Shown: in pieces, positions 24,104 through 32,472 of the stretch
Position numbering within the stretch: position 1 is the first letter of the stretch
Layout: each line of letters begins with the position of its first letter
Made by a program: the position numbers and the translations under genes
Notes under the pieces: model-generated
Told to the model about the DNA's origin: nothing
The model's database searches: none
The model's input: only the letters and a program-made list of their open reading frames with translations
Assembly (NCBI GenBank): GCA_023417475.1
Contig: JAEZFP010000046.1
Span: forward strand, 48,356 to 112,355
Length of the DNA: 64,000 nt
Reading direction: 5' to 3'
DNA from: Bacillota bacterium
GTDB lineage: Bacteria > Bacillota > UBA4882 > UBA8346

Positions 24104-24229
24104 AAAAGGCCGTTCATGAGACATGAAAAACTATCGTAATTAACATTGCCCCACAATATAACGGTAATCACTATCTATTCTGGGGCAATCTTTTGAAAAT
24201 GGGGTTTTTCAGTTTGCATGACGGCCTTT
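24104..24229. repeat. nested inverted-repeat element between convergent genes
   Basis: Three concentric stems: AAAAGGCCGT-T-CATG (24104-24118) with CATGACGGCCTTTT (24217-24230), TGAAAAAC (24124-24131) with GTTTTTCA (24204-24211), and ATTGCCCCA (24145-24153) with TGGGGCAAT (24181-24189). The outer arms act as a terminator for MotB on the minus strand and perhaps for the CAP gene on the plus strand. Confidence 0.75.
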
Positions 24230-25018
24230 TTATTTTAAGAGCACAATCTCGACCCGCCGGTTTTGCGCCCGGCCCGCAGCATTTAGATTGGAGGCCACCG
24301 GATGATATTGACTATAGCCGATTGCCGTAAAACGGGACTCCAAACCGGGATTTTTGGCAATCCAATACATAATTACACTGGTCGCCCGGTCGGTGGAGAG
24401 TTGCCAATTGGATTGATACCGGCTGTTATGAATCGGCATATCGTCAGTGTATCCTTCCACCCGGATCGTTTTACCGGAAGCAAAAAGAATTGTCCCCAGC
24501 CCATCCAGGATTTTCCTGGTCTGATCGCTCAATTCGGCGCTACCTGATTGAAAAAGCGCCGAATCCGAGAGGCTGATGACCAATCCGCGTTGTTCAAACG
24601 CGATACGAGTCAGTTTCGCCAGTCCGTGCCGGTTGACATACTCGTTTAATTTATCCTTTAAACGCGCCCACGGTCGAGTGTCGCCGGAACCGGCGCTAAC
24701 CCCGGTTCCGTTGTCCGGCGAATCCTTTTTACCACGATAAGCGGTAAGCGGATTGTTTCCACCGCCCCCTTGCTTAAAAGCGATTGTTAACGATTGCGAT
24801 AACGCTTTGAAACGTTGGGCATCGATATTCGCCGTTGCGTATAATAAGGTGAAAAAAGCCATCATCAAGGTGATCAAATCGGAGTAAGTCAAAAGCCAAC
24901 GTTCAATTCCGGGACTATTTTCCTCCGGCGCTTCCTGGAGCGTTGCCGATTTCTTTTTCCCTTTTACAGTGATCGTTTCAAGACCGTTGATGGTTTTGAC
25001 TCTCGGTAAATTCCTCAT
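24230..25018 (-). CDS. MotB/OmpA-type peptidoglycan-binding membrane protein
   Basis: A 262-residue protein. A cytoplasmic basic N-terminus, one transmembrane helix (about 42-62) opening with LLTYSDLITLMMAFF that carries the proton-path Asp D47, a Gly-rich linker, and a C-terminal OmpA/MotB domain (about 145-262) with VEGYTDDMPI and LSTDRATSVIMYW. In flagellar stators MotB pairs with MotA, but no motA is adjacent. It may serve a stator encoded elsewhere or another proton-coupled complex. The nearest upstream gene is yabQ, 155 bases away. Confidence 0.88.
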   Translation of the reverse strand: MRNLPRVKTINGLETITVKGKKKSATLQEAPEENSPGIERWLLTYSDLITLMMAFFTLLYATANIDAQRFKALSQSLTIAFKQGGGGNNPLTAYRGKKDSPDNGTGVSAGSGDTRPWARLKDKLNEYVNRHGLAKLTRIAFEQRGLVISLSDSALFQSGSAELSDQTRKILDGLGTILFASGKTIRVEGYTDDMPIHNSRYQSNWQLSTDRATSVIMYWIAKNPGLESRFTAIGYSQYHPVASNLNAAGRAQNRRVEIVLLK

Positions 25019-25173
25019 GACGCCCCTAAATCCTCGAACCGATTTTGCGAAAATTAACCCGCTACGTTCTACCTTTCAATTATCGGTTGCAACCAATTTT
25101 AAATTACTGGAAATTTTTTATTTTTCATAATTTTTTTCAATTGCCACATTTGTTGCCGACATTTCCGTTGGCT

Positions 25174-25593
25174 CTATTTTTTCCGGTTTGACAAACGGGA
25201 ACGCTTCGCCAGCAGCCAACCGGTTTTACGGGCCATAATCCGGGCAAGCCATACCCCCTTGGCCACTTGCCGCGGCAACCAGCCGACCGCTTGCCAAAAA
25301 CGGAGGAATAACGGAATTAAAATCCGACTGAAGCAACTGAAATATATAACCAACCCGGCGGCAATGATCATCCAAACATACAACCGTAGCTCAAGCCAAG
25401 TGCTCCAATAGATCAACCACCCGGCCCCGCACATTGCCAGGAGCCAAAAGAGCAAGTCTCCCAGCAGTTCGGTGAGCCAATTCCGCCGGACCCGGCACCG
25501 CAATACCCGGTAAAGATCGAAAAAAGCCCCCAGGAACCAGCCTGTTCCCAATAAAATCAATAAGGAACTCATTTGCAAGTTAAGGTATTCCAT
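25174..25593 (-). CDS. yabQ: spore cortex biosynthesis protein YabQ
   Basis: A 139-residue polytopic protein with about four membrane helices and a basic C-terminal tail (ARIMARKTGWLLAKRSRLSN). The opening LNLQMSSLLILLGTGWFLGAFFDLYRVLR matches YabQ, needed for spore cortex formation in Bacillus. I start at ATG 25593, six bases behind GGGAGGTG; the frame extends to 25704 without a comparable site. Usually yabQ sits with yabP and divIC; here neither is nearby. Confidence 0.82.
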   Translation of the reverse strand: MEYLNLQMSSLLILLGTGWFLGAFFDLYRVLRCRVRRNWLTELLGDLLFWLLAMCGAGWLIYWSTWLELRLYVWMIIAAGLVIYFSCFSRILIPLFLRFWQAVGWLPRQVAKGVWLARIMARKTGWLLAKRSRLSNRKK

Positions 25594-25701
25594 CCGTGCA
25601 CCTCCCGTATCTAACGCGCCGGTTTTGAGACCTATTTGAAACATATGTCGGGAGCGGCGATTCAAATACCTTCTTTTTAAAATCGGCAGACCGGTTTTTG
25701 G

Positions 25702-25733
25702 CAAAACAAAACCCCTTCGCTCGGAAGGGGTTT
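25702..25733 (-). terminator. terminator of the secDF operon
   Basis: AACCCCTTC (25710-25718) pairs with GAAGGGGTT (25724-25732), with TTGTTTTG after it on the minus strand, 11 bases past the secF stop. Confidence 0.88.
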
Positions 25734-25743
25734 GCTTGTTTGA

Positions 25744-26700
25744 TTAACGGGCGGATGTTGCGACCCGGTTGGTCTTTTTCCGTTCCTGCCAGTCTTTGTA
25801 GACCGCCCAGATCGGGCTGGCCACGAAGATCGAGGAATACGTTCCGGATACCAAACCCACCAACAAGGCGAAACAGAACTCTTGAATACTGGGAACCATC
25901 AAATACAGCACGCAAACGGCAAAGATGGTGGTTAACCCGGTATTTAAGGAGCGGCGCAACGTCTGTAAAATACTGTCGTTGGCCAGTTCCACGAAGGGGA
26001 CATCGCGGTGTTTAAATTTCAGATTCTCCCGAATCCGGTCAAACACGACAATTGTGTCATTGATCGAATATCCGAGAATGGTTAACACTGCCGCAATCAT
26101 CGTCGAGTTGACCTCCTGTCCGAAGAAAGCGAACACGCCCAACATAAACAACGTGTCATGCAACAAAGCGACAATGGCCGCGACGCCGGAAGCCAATTCA
26201 AAACGAAACCAGATATAGCCCATCATCAGCAAGGTAGCAAGGGTTATCGCCCATAAGGCGTTGTTAATCAATTCTTTTCCGATTAACGGATCAACCCGGG
26301 TAATATCCAAGCCTTGATTGGAAGTGGGTTTCCCAAACTTCGCCTCTAACGCTTTCACCACAACTTCCTGCTCGGAGTCGTTTAAAAAACGCGTATAAAC
26401 GATGACTTGGTGTTGCCGCACGCCGCGCGTATCAAAATACTCATTGGGTTGCGGCGGATTATATTTAAAATTGGGTAATTTGATCTTTTCCAGCACCGCC
26501 GTCACTTCACCGGAAGAAACGGACCGGGAAAGCGGAAAATAGATCTTGGTTCCGCCGGTAAAGTCGATCCCCAGGTTTAACGACGACCCCGGTTTGGTTC
26601 CCCAACCGTTATAGGGATTGACAAACAAAAACATAATGCTCAGCAACATCGTTATCAAAAAAATCCCCACAAAATACCAACGGTACTTTAGCAAATTCAT
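25744..26700 (-). CDS. secF: protein translocase subunit SecF
   Basis: A 318-residue six-helix RND-type subunit that works with SecD to drive late, proton-motive-force-dependent steps of Sec export. NLGIDFTGGTKIYF opens the periplasmic P1-like domain, and the membrane block carries AVLTILGYSINDTIVVFDRIREN and the LNTGLTT motif. The start overlaps the secD stop by four bases. Separate secD and secF genes, rather than a fused secDF, are also seen in many clostridia. Confidence 0.96.
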   Translation of the reverse strand: MNLLKYRWYFVGIFLITMLLSIMFLFVNPYNGWGTKPGSSLNLGIDFTGGTKIYFPLSRSVSSGEVTAVLEKIKLPNFKYNPPQPNEYFDTRGVRQHQVIVYTRFLNDSEQEVVVKALEAKFGKPTSNQGLDITRVDPLIGKELINNALWAITLATLLMMGYIWFRFELASGVAAIVALLHDTLFMLGVFAFFGQEVNSTMIAAVLTILGYSINDTIVVFDRIRENLKFKHRDVPFVELANDSILQTLRRSLNTGLTTIFAVCVLYLMVPSIQEFCFALLVGLVSGTYSSIFVASPIWAVYKDWQERKKTNRVATSAR

Positions 26701-28223
26701 GATTCTTTTACCTCCTTGGCCCCGAAGAATTTGGCATAACGGTCCGGATCATGGTCGGTGCGCCATTCGAGGAAGACTTTTGTCACAAAGATCGCCGTGA
26801 ACATACTGATCACGACACCAAGACCCAATGTCAAGGCAAATCCTTTAATCGAACCGCTACCGAAAATCCACAATACGATCGCGGAAAGAATCGTGGTAAG
26901 GTTTGAATCAAACACCGCGGAGAACGCGCGGTTAAACCCGCCTTGAATCGCGGCCCGCACCCGTTTGCCGTTACGAATCTCATCCTTAATCCGCTCAAAG
27001 ATAATAATATTGGCGTCAACCGCCATCCCAAGCGTCAGGATGAAACCGGCGATCCCCGGCAAGGTCAAAACACCACGGAAGACCGCCATAACTCCTAATA
27101 GTAAAATTCCATAAATGATCAATGCGGCATCGGCCAACAAACCCGGTAAGCTATAAAACACGAGCATAAACACAATCACCATTGCCAAGCTGATGGCGCC
27201 GGCGACCATACTCTGTTGGACGATTTCTTTGCCGAGGGTCGGCGCCACCTGAGTCGATTGGACAATTTTCAACGATAACGGCAGCGCGCCTGACTTCATC
27301 AACAAAGCGTACTTCTCGATCTCATCCTTACTGGTGGCGTTACCAAAAGTAATCTGACCGGAACCGTCCGGCAACGCCGTTTGGATAACCGGTTCCATCA
27401 ACATGCTTTCATCAAGGTAGACAGCCATCTTTTTACCAACGTTGGCCGAGGTGACAGCTTCCAACTGTTTGGCGCCTTGGCCCTTAAACGTGAAGTTAAT
27501 TACATAACCTTTGCCGCCTTGGGAATCGAAACCGACTTTGATATCCCGCAGGTCGGTTCCGTCCAACACGATTTTGTTATCAATCCGGAAGGTCAAGCGA
27601 CCGGTGGCGGTGATCAGTTCTTTCGCCTGTTGCAACGAACTGATTCCGGGCAGCTGGACGTTGACGCGACCTTTGCCGTCGAGCCGCACATCGGCTTCGG
27701 CCATTCCGGAAGCGGCTTCGCTGATCCGGTTGTCGATAATCGCTTGCGACCGTTCCAAAGAGTCTTCCGGGAAATCCCGGGGATCTTGCAGGATCTTCAG
27801 GTCGACCACGTTTCCTTTGATGGCGGTGTCGAAGTTAAGGTTTTTCTCCTCGCCAAAAAGATTCAATTGATATTTGCTTGGAAAAGCGCCGCTATTCAGC
27901 GCGCGATCCACATCGCCCGCATTGGCGAAGGTCAATTTCAAACCATCGTAGCGGTCCCCGTCCAACACGCCCAACGGCGCCACTTGAGCGTCGATATTGG
28001 CTTGTTTGAGTTTGGCGGTCAATTCATCGCCGATCCGGAAGATGGCGTTTGAACCCAACCGGTAATCGGGGGCTAACAACAGTTCCATTCCACCCTTTAA
28101 ATCCAACCCCAACCGAATCGGGTCCCCTTTAAAAAAGGTTTTGGCCATCGGGCTGATCACTAATGCAAATACTAGTGTTATAATTAAAATTGTAGCAACT
28201 TTCCAACGCAAATCCTGTCTCAA
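26697..28223 (-). CDS. secD: protein translocase subunit SecD
   Basis: A 508-residue subunit. An N-terminal helix, the D1 motif LGLDLKGGMELLL, a large extracytoplasmic P1 region (about 60-320), then five membrane helices with GFILTLGMAVDANIIIFERIKDE and a final FVTKVFLEW. The start is TTG at 28223, seven bases after GGAGG, as no in-frame ATG fits. It lies 22 bases after the 135-residue membrane protein gene and overlaps secF, all in one operon from the promoter at 28959. Confidence 0.96.
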   Translation of the reverse strand: MRQDLRWKVATILIITLVFALVISPMAKTFFKGDPIRLGLDLKGGMELLLAPDYRLGSNAIFRIGDELTAKLKQANIDAQVAPLGVLDGDRYDGLKLTFANAGDVDRALNSGAFPSKYQLNLFGEEKNLNFDTAIKGNVVDLKILQDPRDFPEDSLERSQAIIDNRISEAASGMAEADVRLDGKGRVNVQLPGISSLQQAKELITATGRLTFRIDNKIVLDGTDLRDIKVGFDSQGGKGYVINFTFKGQGAKQLEAVTSANVGKKMAVYLDESMLMEPVIQTALPDGSGQITFGNATSKDEIEKYALLMKSGALPLSLKIVQSTQVAPTLGKEIVQQSMVAGAISLAMVIVFMLVFYSLPGLLADAALIIYGILLLGVMAVFRGVLTLPGIAGFILTLGMAVDANIIIFERIKDEIRNGKRVRAAIQGGFNRAFSAVFDSNLTTILSAIVLWIFGSGSIKGFALTLGLGVVISMFTAIFVTKVFLEWRTDHDPDRYAKFFGAKEVKES

Positions 28224-28245
28224 ATCAATTCCTCCTTTTCCTATT

Positions 28246-28653
28246 TCAACAAAACCCCATGATCCGTTGGGTAGCGGCGTCCCCTTCCGAGCTGGTTCGG
28301 GACGACTGATAAAACAACGAAAACAGCCGAATTACCAACAACGAAAAGAAAAACCCATTGGTCAGGTTAACGGGTTTGACAGTCAGCAATTTATCCCAAA
28401 ACGGCTGCAACCGTTTTAAATAAACAAGTTCGTAATTGATCCCCGGAACCGGATTCGCCCGATAGAGATAGCTTCCGGCATCTCCCGACGGATTATGAGT
28501 GTTTTGAAATCCATCGGTAGGACGACCCGCCATATCTCCCAAGGAGATCTGCTTGTCCAGGTTCGCATGGTCAAAATCAAACGGATAAATAATGCCGCAA
28601 CAAAGAATGATTACAACAATCAACATCCAGCGGAGTTTCAATTGCCGCTCCAA
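28246..28653 (-). CDS. 135-residue membrane-associated hypothetical protein in secDF operon
   Basis: An N-terminal hydrophobic anchor (about 9-25), an exposed middle region with Tyr/Pro/Asn-rich loops, and a second hydrophobic stretch (about 97-114, GFFFSLLVIRLFSLFY). The start is TTG at 28653, seven bases behind GAGGG. It follows the 51-residue gene by 17 bases and precedes secD by 22, so it shares their transcript. I do not recognise the family; a link to export is inferred from context only. Confidence 0.68.
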   Translation of the reverse strand: MERQLKLRWMLIVVIILCCGIIYPFDFDHANLDKQISLGDMAGRPTDGFQNTHNPSGDAGSYLYRANPVPGINYELVYLKRLQPFWDKLLTVKPVNLTNGFFFSLLVIRLFSLFYQSSRTSSEGDAATQRIMGFC

Positions 28654-28670
28654 AGCACATCCCTCACGAT

Positions 28671-28826
28671 CTACTTTTTGGTAGCGTTTTTATCTCCGGA
28701 TTTGGTTTTGCTGTTCTCCAAAGCCAACCGCGCTTTTTCTGCGACAACTTTCTCCGCTTTGTAAGCTCCGATAGCAAAGAGACCGATAATTACCACCACA
28801 ATTAGGACTACGATAATTTTAAACAT
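28671..28826 (-). CDS. 51-residue single-helix membrane protein
   Basis: A short protein with one strongly hydrophobic N-terminal helix (MFKIIVVLIVVVIIGLFAIG) and a charged, Lys/Ala/Glu-rich cytoplasmic or periplasmic tail (KAEKVVAEKARLALENSKTK). It is the first gene of the secDF operon, 125 bases downstream of a consensus promoter. A GGGGGT lies ten bases upstream of the ATG. The size and layout recall small accessory subunits of membrane complexes, but no family is recognised. Confidence 0.6.
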   Translation of the reverse strand: MFKIIVVLIVVVIIGLFAIGAYKAEKVVAEKARLALENSKTKSGDKNATKK

Positions 28827-28958
28827 CGCCACATCTACCCCCTAATTTGTCTTTAGAATCTTGCCACGCTTAATTGCAACGTACCGCTAATTTCGCCGTC
28901 GCTATTTTTTGCCTTTATACAAACTTGAACCCGACAATTCGCTAAAAAAACCTATTTC

Positions 28959-28987
28959 ATTATATCGGTTTCGGAAACAGTTGTCAA
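28959..28987 (-). promoter_or_regulatory. consensus sigma-A promoter of secDF operon
   Basis: On the minus strand TTGACA (28987-28982) and TATAAT (28964-28959) are separated by 17 bases, an exact match to consensus. The leader to the first ATG is about 125 bases. Confidence 0.85.
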
Positions 28988-29093
28988 CGAAACGGCGCTG
29001 CCTGGAAACTGAAGTTCTCCCCTGTTTTGACAAATATATCCGCTATGCCGCAAGCAACCGGCAATAAACCATTATTGCGCGTTTAAGCAATTG

Positions 29094-29756
29094 TTAGAGC
29101 AGACTATTCCCGTTAATCTCGATCTTAAACTGACACCCCAAAAACGTGGCGGCCCGACGGCACATCATCATCCGCGACAAGAAGATTTCGAAGTATTCCA
29201 TCACCGGGCAGATCTCGTTTTCGATCTTCAACTCCAACGTGATGGTCCGCTTCTCGTCATTGACATTTAAAAACGAATGGACCGCCGCGTAATTCACCCG
29301 GTCGTGAATATCAAACTTCACTACCTCCCGATTGCGAACCCGGCTCCGGTGCACATCGGATTTATCGGCCAAAATCAACGCTGCGGCGACGTTATTGACC
29401 GCTTCGCCACACTCCTCTTCATGGTTGCCGATCGCGCCGGCGATCGTGGCCGCTTCCCCGGGATCGACCGCCTTCCCCAACAGATAATCCAAGGCCATCA
29501 CCGCACCCAACCGGCCGTGATCATGCCGGTTGATCAGATTTCCGATATCGTGCAGGTAACCGGCGATCGCCGCCAGCTCGGCTTGACGCTCCGGAAAACC
29601 CAAGCGCAGCAAGATATTTTGTGAGATATTGGATACCAGGCCGGCATGGCGAAAGCCATGTTCGGTATATCCCAAGACTCCCAGATGTTCATCGGCCTTT
29701 TGGATGAAGGCGCTGATCACCGGATCTTTCTTTATTAATGTTAATGATAATGACAT
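29094..29756 (-). CDS. HD-superfamily phosphohydrolase
   Basis: A 220-residue HD-domain protein. Candidate metal ligands are H37 (GFRHAGL), H69-D70 (GYLHDIGNL) and the later D in ILADKSDVHRSRVR. The C-terminal 60 residues form a separate beta-rich domain. HD proteins hydrolyse phosphomonoesters or phosphodiesters, often of nucleotides; the substrate is unknown. AGGAG precedes ATG by nine bases. It lies between the yajC terminator and the secDF promoter and so is a unit of its own. Confidence 0.85.
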   Translation of the reverse strand: MSLSLTLIKKDPVISAFIQKADEHLGVLGYTEHGFRHAGLVSNISQNILLRLGFPERQAELAAIAGYLHDIGNLINRHDHGRLGAVMALDYLLGKAVDPGEAATIAGAIGNHEEECGEAVNNVAAALILADKSDVHRSRVRNREVVKFDIHDRVNYAAVHSFLNVNDEKRTITLELKIENEICPVMEYFEIFLSRMMMCRRAATFLGCQFKIEINGNSLL

Positions 29757-29849
29757 TTTCTGATGCTCCTAAACTTTATTACCCATGGTATAACGTAAAA
29801 TACTGGCATTCGGTTCCGATCAGGAACCGCGTAACGAAAAAGATAAAAA

Positions 29850-29870
29850 AAAGAGAGTTTGCACTCTCTT
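29850..29870 (-). terminator. terminator ending the yqfC-to-yajC operon
   Basis: On the minus strand AGAGAGT-GCAA-ACTCTCT is followed by eight T, directly after the yajC stop. Confidence 0.9.
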
Positions 29871-30184
29871 CAGCCTTTCACTTTGGCAATGGAACCCCGG
29901 GTAAATTTTACTTCGACTTTATCAGAGACGCGCAACTTGATATCGTCGTCACCTTCAAAATCAACGATCTCACCGTGAATACCGCCGGTCGTAATGACTT
30001 TATCCCCTTTTTTGAGGTTTTTTAACATCTGTTCACGTTGTTTCTGTTGTTTCCGTTGGGGCATAATCATAAACACCCAAAAAACGCCCAGAAACAGGAT
30101 TAAGATCAAATTCATGCCCATGGGGTTAGGTCCCGCCGGGGCTGCCGCAGCCTGTGTTCCAGCTGCAAGTAAAAACCAATTCAT
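29870..30184 (-). CDS. yajC: preprotein translocase accessory subunit YajC
   Basis: A 104-residue protein with one membrane helix (about 22-42, MGMNLILILFLGVFWVFMIM), the basic RPQ-like segment PQRKQQKQREQMLKNLKKGD and the YajC beta-domain GDKVITTGGIHGEIVDF. It associates with SecDF at the translocon. GGAGGTGTACCTAA stands directly before the ATG. It follows tgt by 54 bases and is last in the long operon, apart from secDF. Confidence 0.95.
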   Translation of the reverse strand: MNWFLLAAGTQAAAAPAGPNPMGMNLILILFLGVFWVFMIMPQRKQQKQREQMLKNLKKGDKVITTGGIHGEIVDFEGDDDIKLRVSDKVEVKFTRGSIAKVKG

Positions 30185-30238
30185 TTAGGTACACCTCCTT
30201 TTATATATTACATTCGACATGGCAAAAGATTTTTCCTC

Positions 30239-31351
30239 TTACGCTTGATCATACATCCGGAAAAACTCCGCTTTGCGTTCGGCAAACGTCCCTGTCTTCA
30301 ATCCGGTGCGGATCTCTTCCATGACATGATGTAAGAAATGCAGGTTATGATAGGTCACCAAATGACCGCCGAGAATCTCCCCGGCCTTAAAAAGATGGCG
30401 AAGGTAAGCCCGGGAGTACCCGGTACATGTTTTGCACGAGCAATTTGGGTCCAACGGTCCAAAATCCCGCGCGTAACGCGCGTCGCGGATGATTACCCGG
30501 CCGACGGAGGTTAACGCCGTGCCGTTCCGGGCAATCCGGGTTGGGAAGACACAGTCGAACATATCGATTCCCCGTTCGACGCCTTCCCAAAGCGTATCCG
30601 GCGAACCGACCCCCATCAGATAACGCGGTTTATCCTCCGGCAATTCCGGAACCGTATAGTCCAGCGCTTCATACATAATCGGTTTGGGCTCGCCCACGCT
30701 CAAGCCGCCAATGGCGTAACCGGGGAAGTCCATCTCCGCTAAGATCCTGGCGCTTGCCTGGCGTAAATCCTTATATGTAACTCCCTGCACAATCCCGAAT
30801 AAAACTTGATCGGGACGGTTGTGGGCTGTCAAACAACGTTCCGCCCAACGGCAGGTCCGTTCCATCGCTTCCTTGGCTTTTTGATAGTCGGAAGGATAAG
30901 GCAGGCAAACATCAAAAACCATCGCAATGTCGGCGCCCAGCCCCATCTCGATCTCCATCACCCGTTCCGGCGTGAACAAATGAGCGGAACCGTCAATATG
31001 CGAGCGGAACGTGACGCCTTGCTCCGTCACCTTATTTAATTTTGCCAAGCTAAAGACTTGAAAGCCGCCGCTGTCGGTCAGCATCGACTCCGGCCAATTG
31101 GCGAAACGGTGCAGTCCGCCGGCTTCGCTGACAATATCCACCCCCGGCCGCATATATAAATGATAGGTATTGCCCAAAATTATTTTGAAGCCGATCTGCC
31201 GCAGATCATCAACGGTCATCGCCTTTACTGTCCCTTGGGTACCGACCGGCATAAACACCGGCGTCTCAATTTGACTGTGGAAGGTCTCCAATAAGCCGAT
31301 CCGGCCCCGGTTCTCCTGCGAATGTTGCTGTACTTTGAAACTGAACCCCAT
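30239..31351 (-). CDS. tgt: queuine tRNA-ribosyltransferase
   Basis: A 370-residue TIM-barrel enzyme that exchanges guanine 34 for preQ1 in GUN-anticodon tRNAs. Present are TDSGGFQVFSLAKL (catalytic Asp), GIVQGVTYKDLR, YAIGGLSVGEP, GIDMFDCVFPTRIARNGTAL (nucleophile Asp) and the zinc site CSCKTCTGYSRAYLRHL with the distal YHNLHF. The ATG at 31351 has AAGGAG eight bases upstream; a TTG codon immediately before it is not needed. It follows queA, the next enzyme of the pathway. Confidence 0.97.
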   Translation of the reverse strand: MGFSFKVQQHSQENRGRIGLLETFHSQIETPVFMPVGTQGTVKAMTVDDLRQIGFKIILGNTYHLYMRPGVDIVSEAGGLHRFANWPESMLTDSGGFQVFSLAKLNKVTEQGVTFRSHIDGSAHLFTPERVMEIEMGLGADIAMVFDVCLPYPSDYQKAKEAMERTCRWAERCLTAHNRPDQVLFGIVQGVTYKDLRQASARILAEMDFPGYAIGGLSVGEPKPIMYEALDYTVPELPEDKPRYLMGVGSPDTLWEGVERGIDMFDCVFPTRIARNGTALTSVGRVIIRDARYARDFGPLDPNCSCKTCTGYSRAYLRHLFKAGEILGGHLVTYHNLHFLHHVMEEIRTGLKTGTFAERKAEFFRMYDQA

Positions 31352-31404
31352 CAAAAACTCCTTGAGTATAATTTAATATGAACTATCGTAATGATCACGC
31401 GCCG

Positions 31405-32427
31405 TCAAAAAACCAGCGTCGCATCGCCGAAACTGAAGAAACGGTAACGATTCCGCACCGCGTAATTATAACTGTCCATGACAAAATCCCGCCCGGCAAA
31501 GGCCGCGACCAACATCAGCAAGGTCGAACAGGGCAGGTGAAAGTTGGTGACCATCCCGTCGATCACCTTAAATTGAAAGCCGGGGTAGATAAAGATCGCG
31601 GTCTCGCCGGAACCGGCCGTTAACTCCCCCGCGGCCGCCTGCGCTTCCAACACCCGCACCACTGTCGTCCCCACGGCAATCACCCGGCCGCCCGCCTGTT
31701 TGGTGGCTTTAATCCGCGCCACCAACTCCGCCGGCAACGTGAAAAACTCCGAATGCATGTGGTGTTCTTCAAGCGTCGCCACTTGCACCGGCCGGAAGGT
31801 TCCCAACCCGACATTGAGCGTGAGATAACCCAACTGAACCCCGGCCGCAGTCAGCTCGGCCAGTAACTCCGGTGTGAAATGGAGTCCGGCGGTGGGCGCC
31901 GCCACCGAACCTTCATGCACCCCGTAAACAGTCTGATAACGCTCGGGATCGGCCACCGCTCTAGTGATATAAGGCGGCAGCGGGGTATTGCCGTGTTGAT
32001 GAAGCCATTCCCGAAAGTCTCCCGTTCCTTTGAACTCGATGATCCGGGTTCCTTCCGCCCCAAATGCCTTGACCGTGCCGGTCATCCCGCCCGGAAAACG
32101 AATCACGGCGCCGGCTTTTAACCGTTTGCCGGGACGGGCTAAACACTCCCAAACGTTGGCCGACTGTTCCTTGAGTAAAAAGGCCTCGACATTGGCCGCG
32201 CCGGGACCGTCCTTGGTTCCGAACAACCGGGCCGGAATGACCCGGGTATTATTAAAGATTAACAGATCGCCCGCCCTAAAAAAACGGGGCAGGTCATAAA
32301 AATGATGATCGGCAACGGTCCGCCGTTTCCGGTCCAAAACCATTAACCGGGAATGATCGCGCGGTTCCACCGGTTCCTGGGCGATCAAATCCTCCGGCAA
32401 CTCATAATCGAAATCACGAACCAACAT
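31405..32427 (-). CDS. queA: S-adenosylmethionine:tRNA ribosyltransferase-isomerase
   Basis: A 340-residue enzyme that transfers and isomerises the ribosyl group of SAM to preQ1-tRNA, giving epoxyqueuosine. Family motifs include FDYELPEDLIAQEP, DHSRLMVLDR, FNNTRVIPARLFG, EGSVAAPTAGLHFT, LNVGLGTFRPV, MHSEFF and TNFHLPCSTLLMLVAAFAG. Length is normal. It sits 53 bases upstream of tgt and 45 bases after the spoIID-like gene. Confidence 0.97.
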   Translation of the reverse strand: MLVRDFDYELPEDLIAQEPVEPRDHSRLMVLDRKRRTVADHHFYDLPRFFRAGDLLIFNNTRVIPARLFGTKDGPGAANVEAFLLKEQSANVWECLARPGKRLKAGAVIRFPGGMTGTVKAFGAEGTRIIEFKGTGDFREWLHQHGNTPLPPYITRAVADPERYQTVYGVHEGSVAAPTAGLHFTPELLAELTAAGVQLGYLTLNVGLGTFRPVQVATLEEHHMHSEFFTLPAELVARIKATKQAGGRVIAVGTTVVRVLEAQAAAGELTAGSGETAIFIYPGFQFKVIDGMVTNFHLPCSTLLMLVAAFAGRDFVMDSYNYAVRNRYRFFSFGDATLVF

Positions 32428-32472
32428 GAAGCAAGAACTCCAATATCGCTAAATTTATAAACAGTTGGGGCG

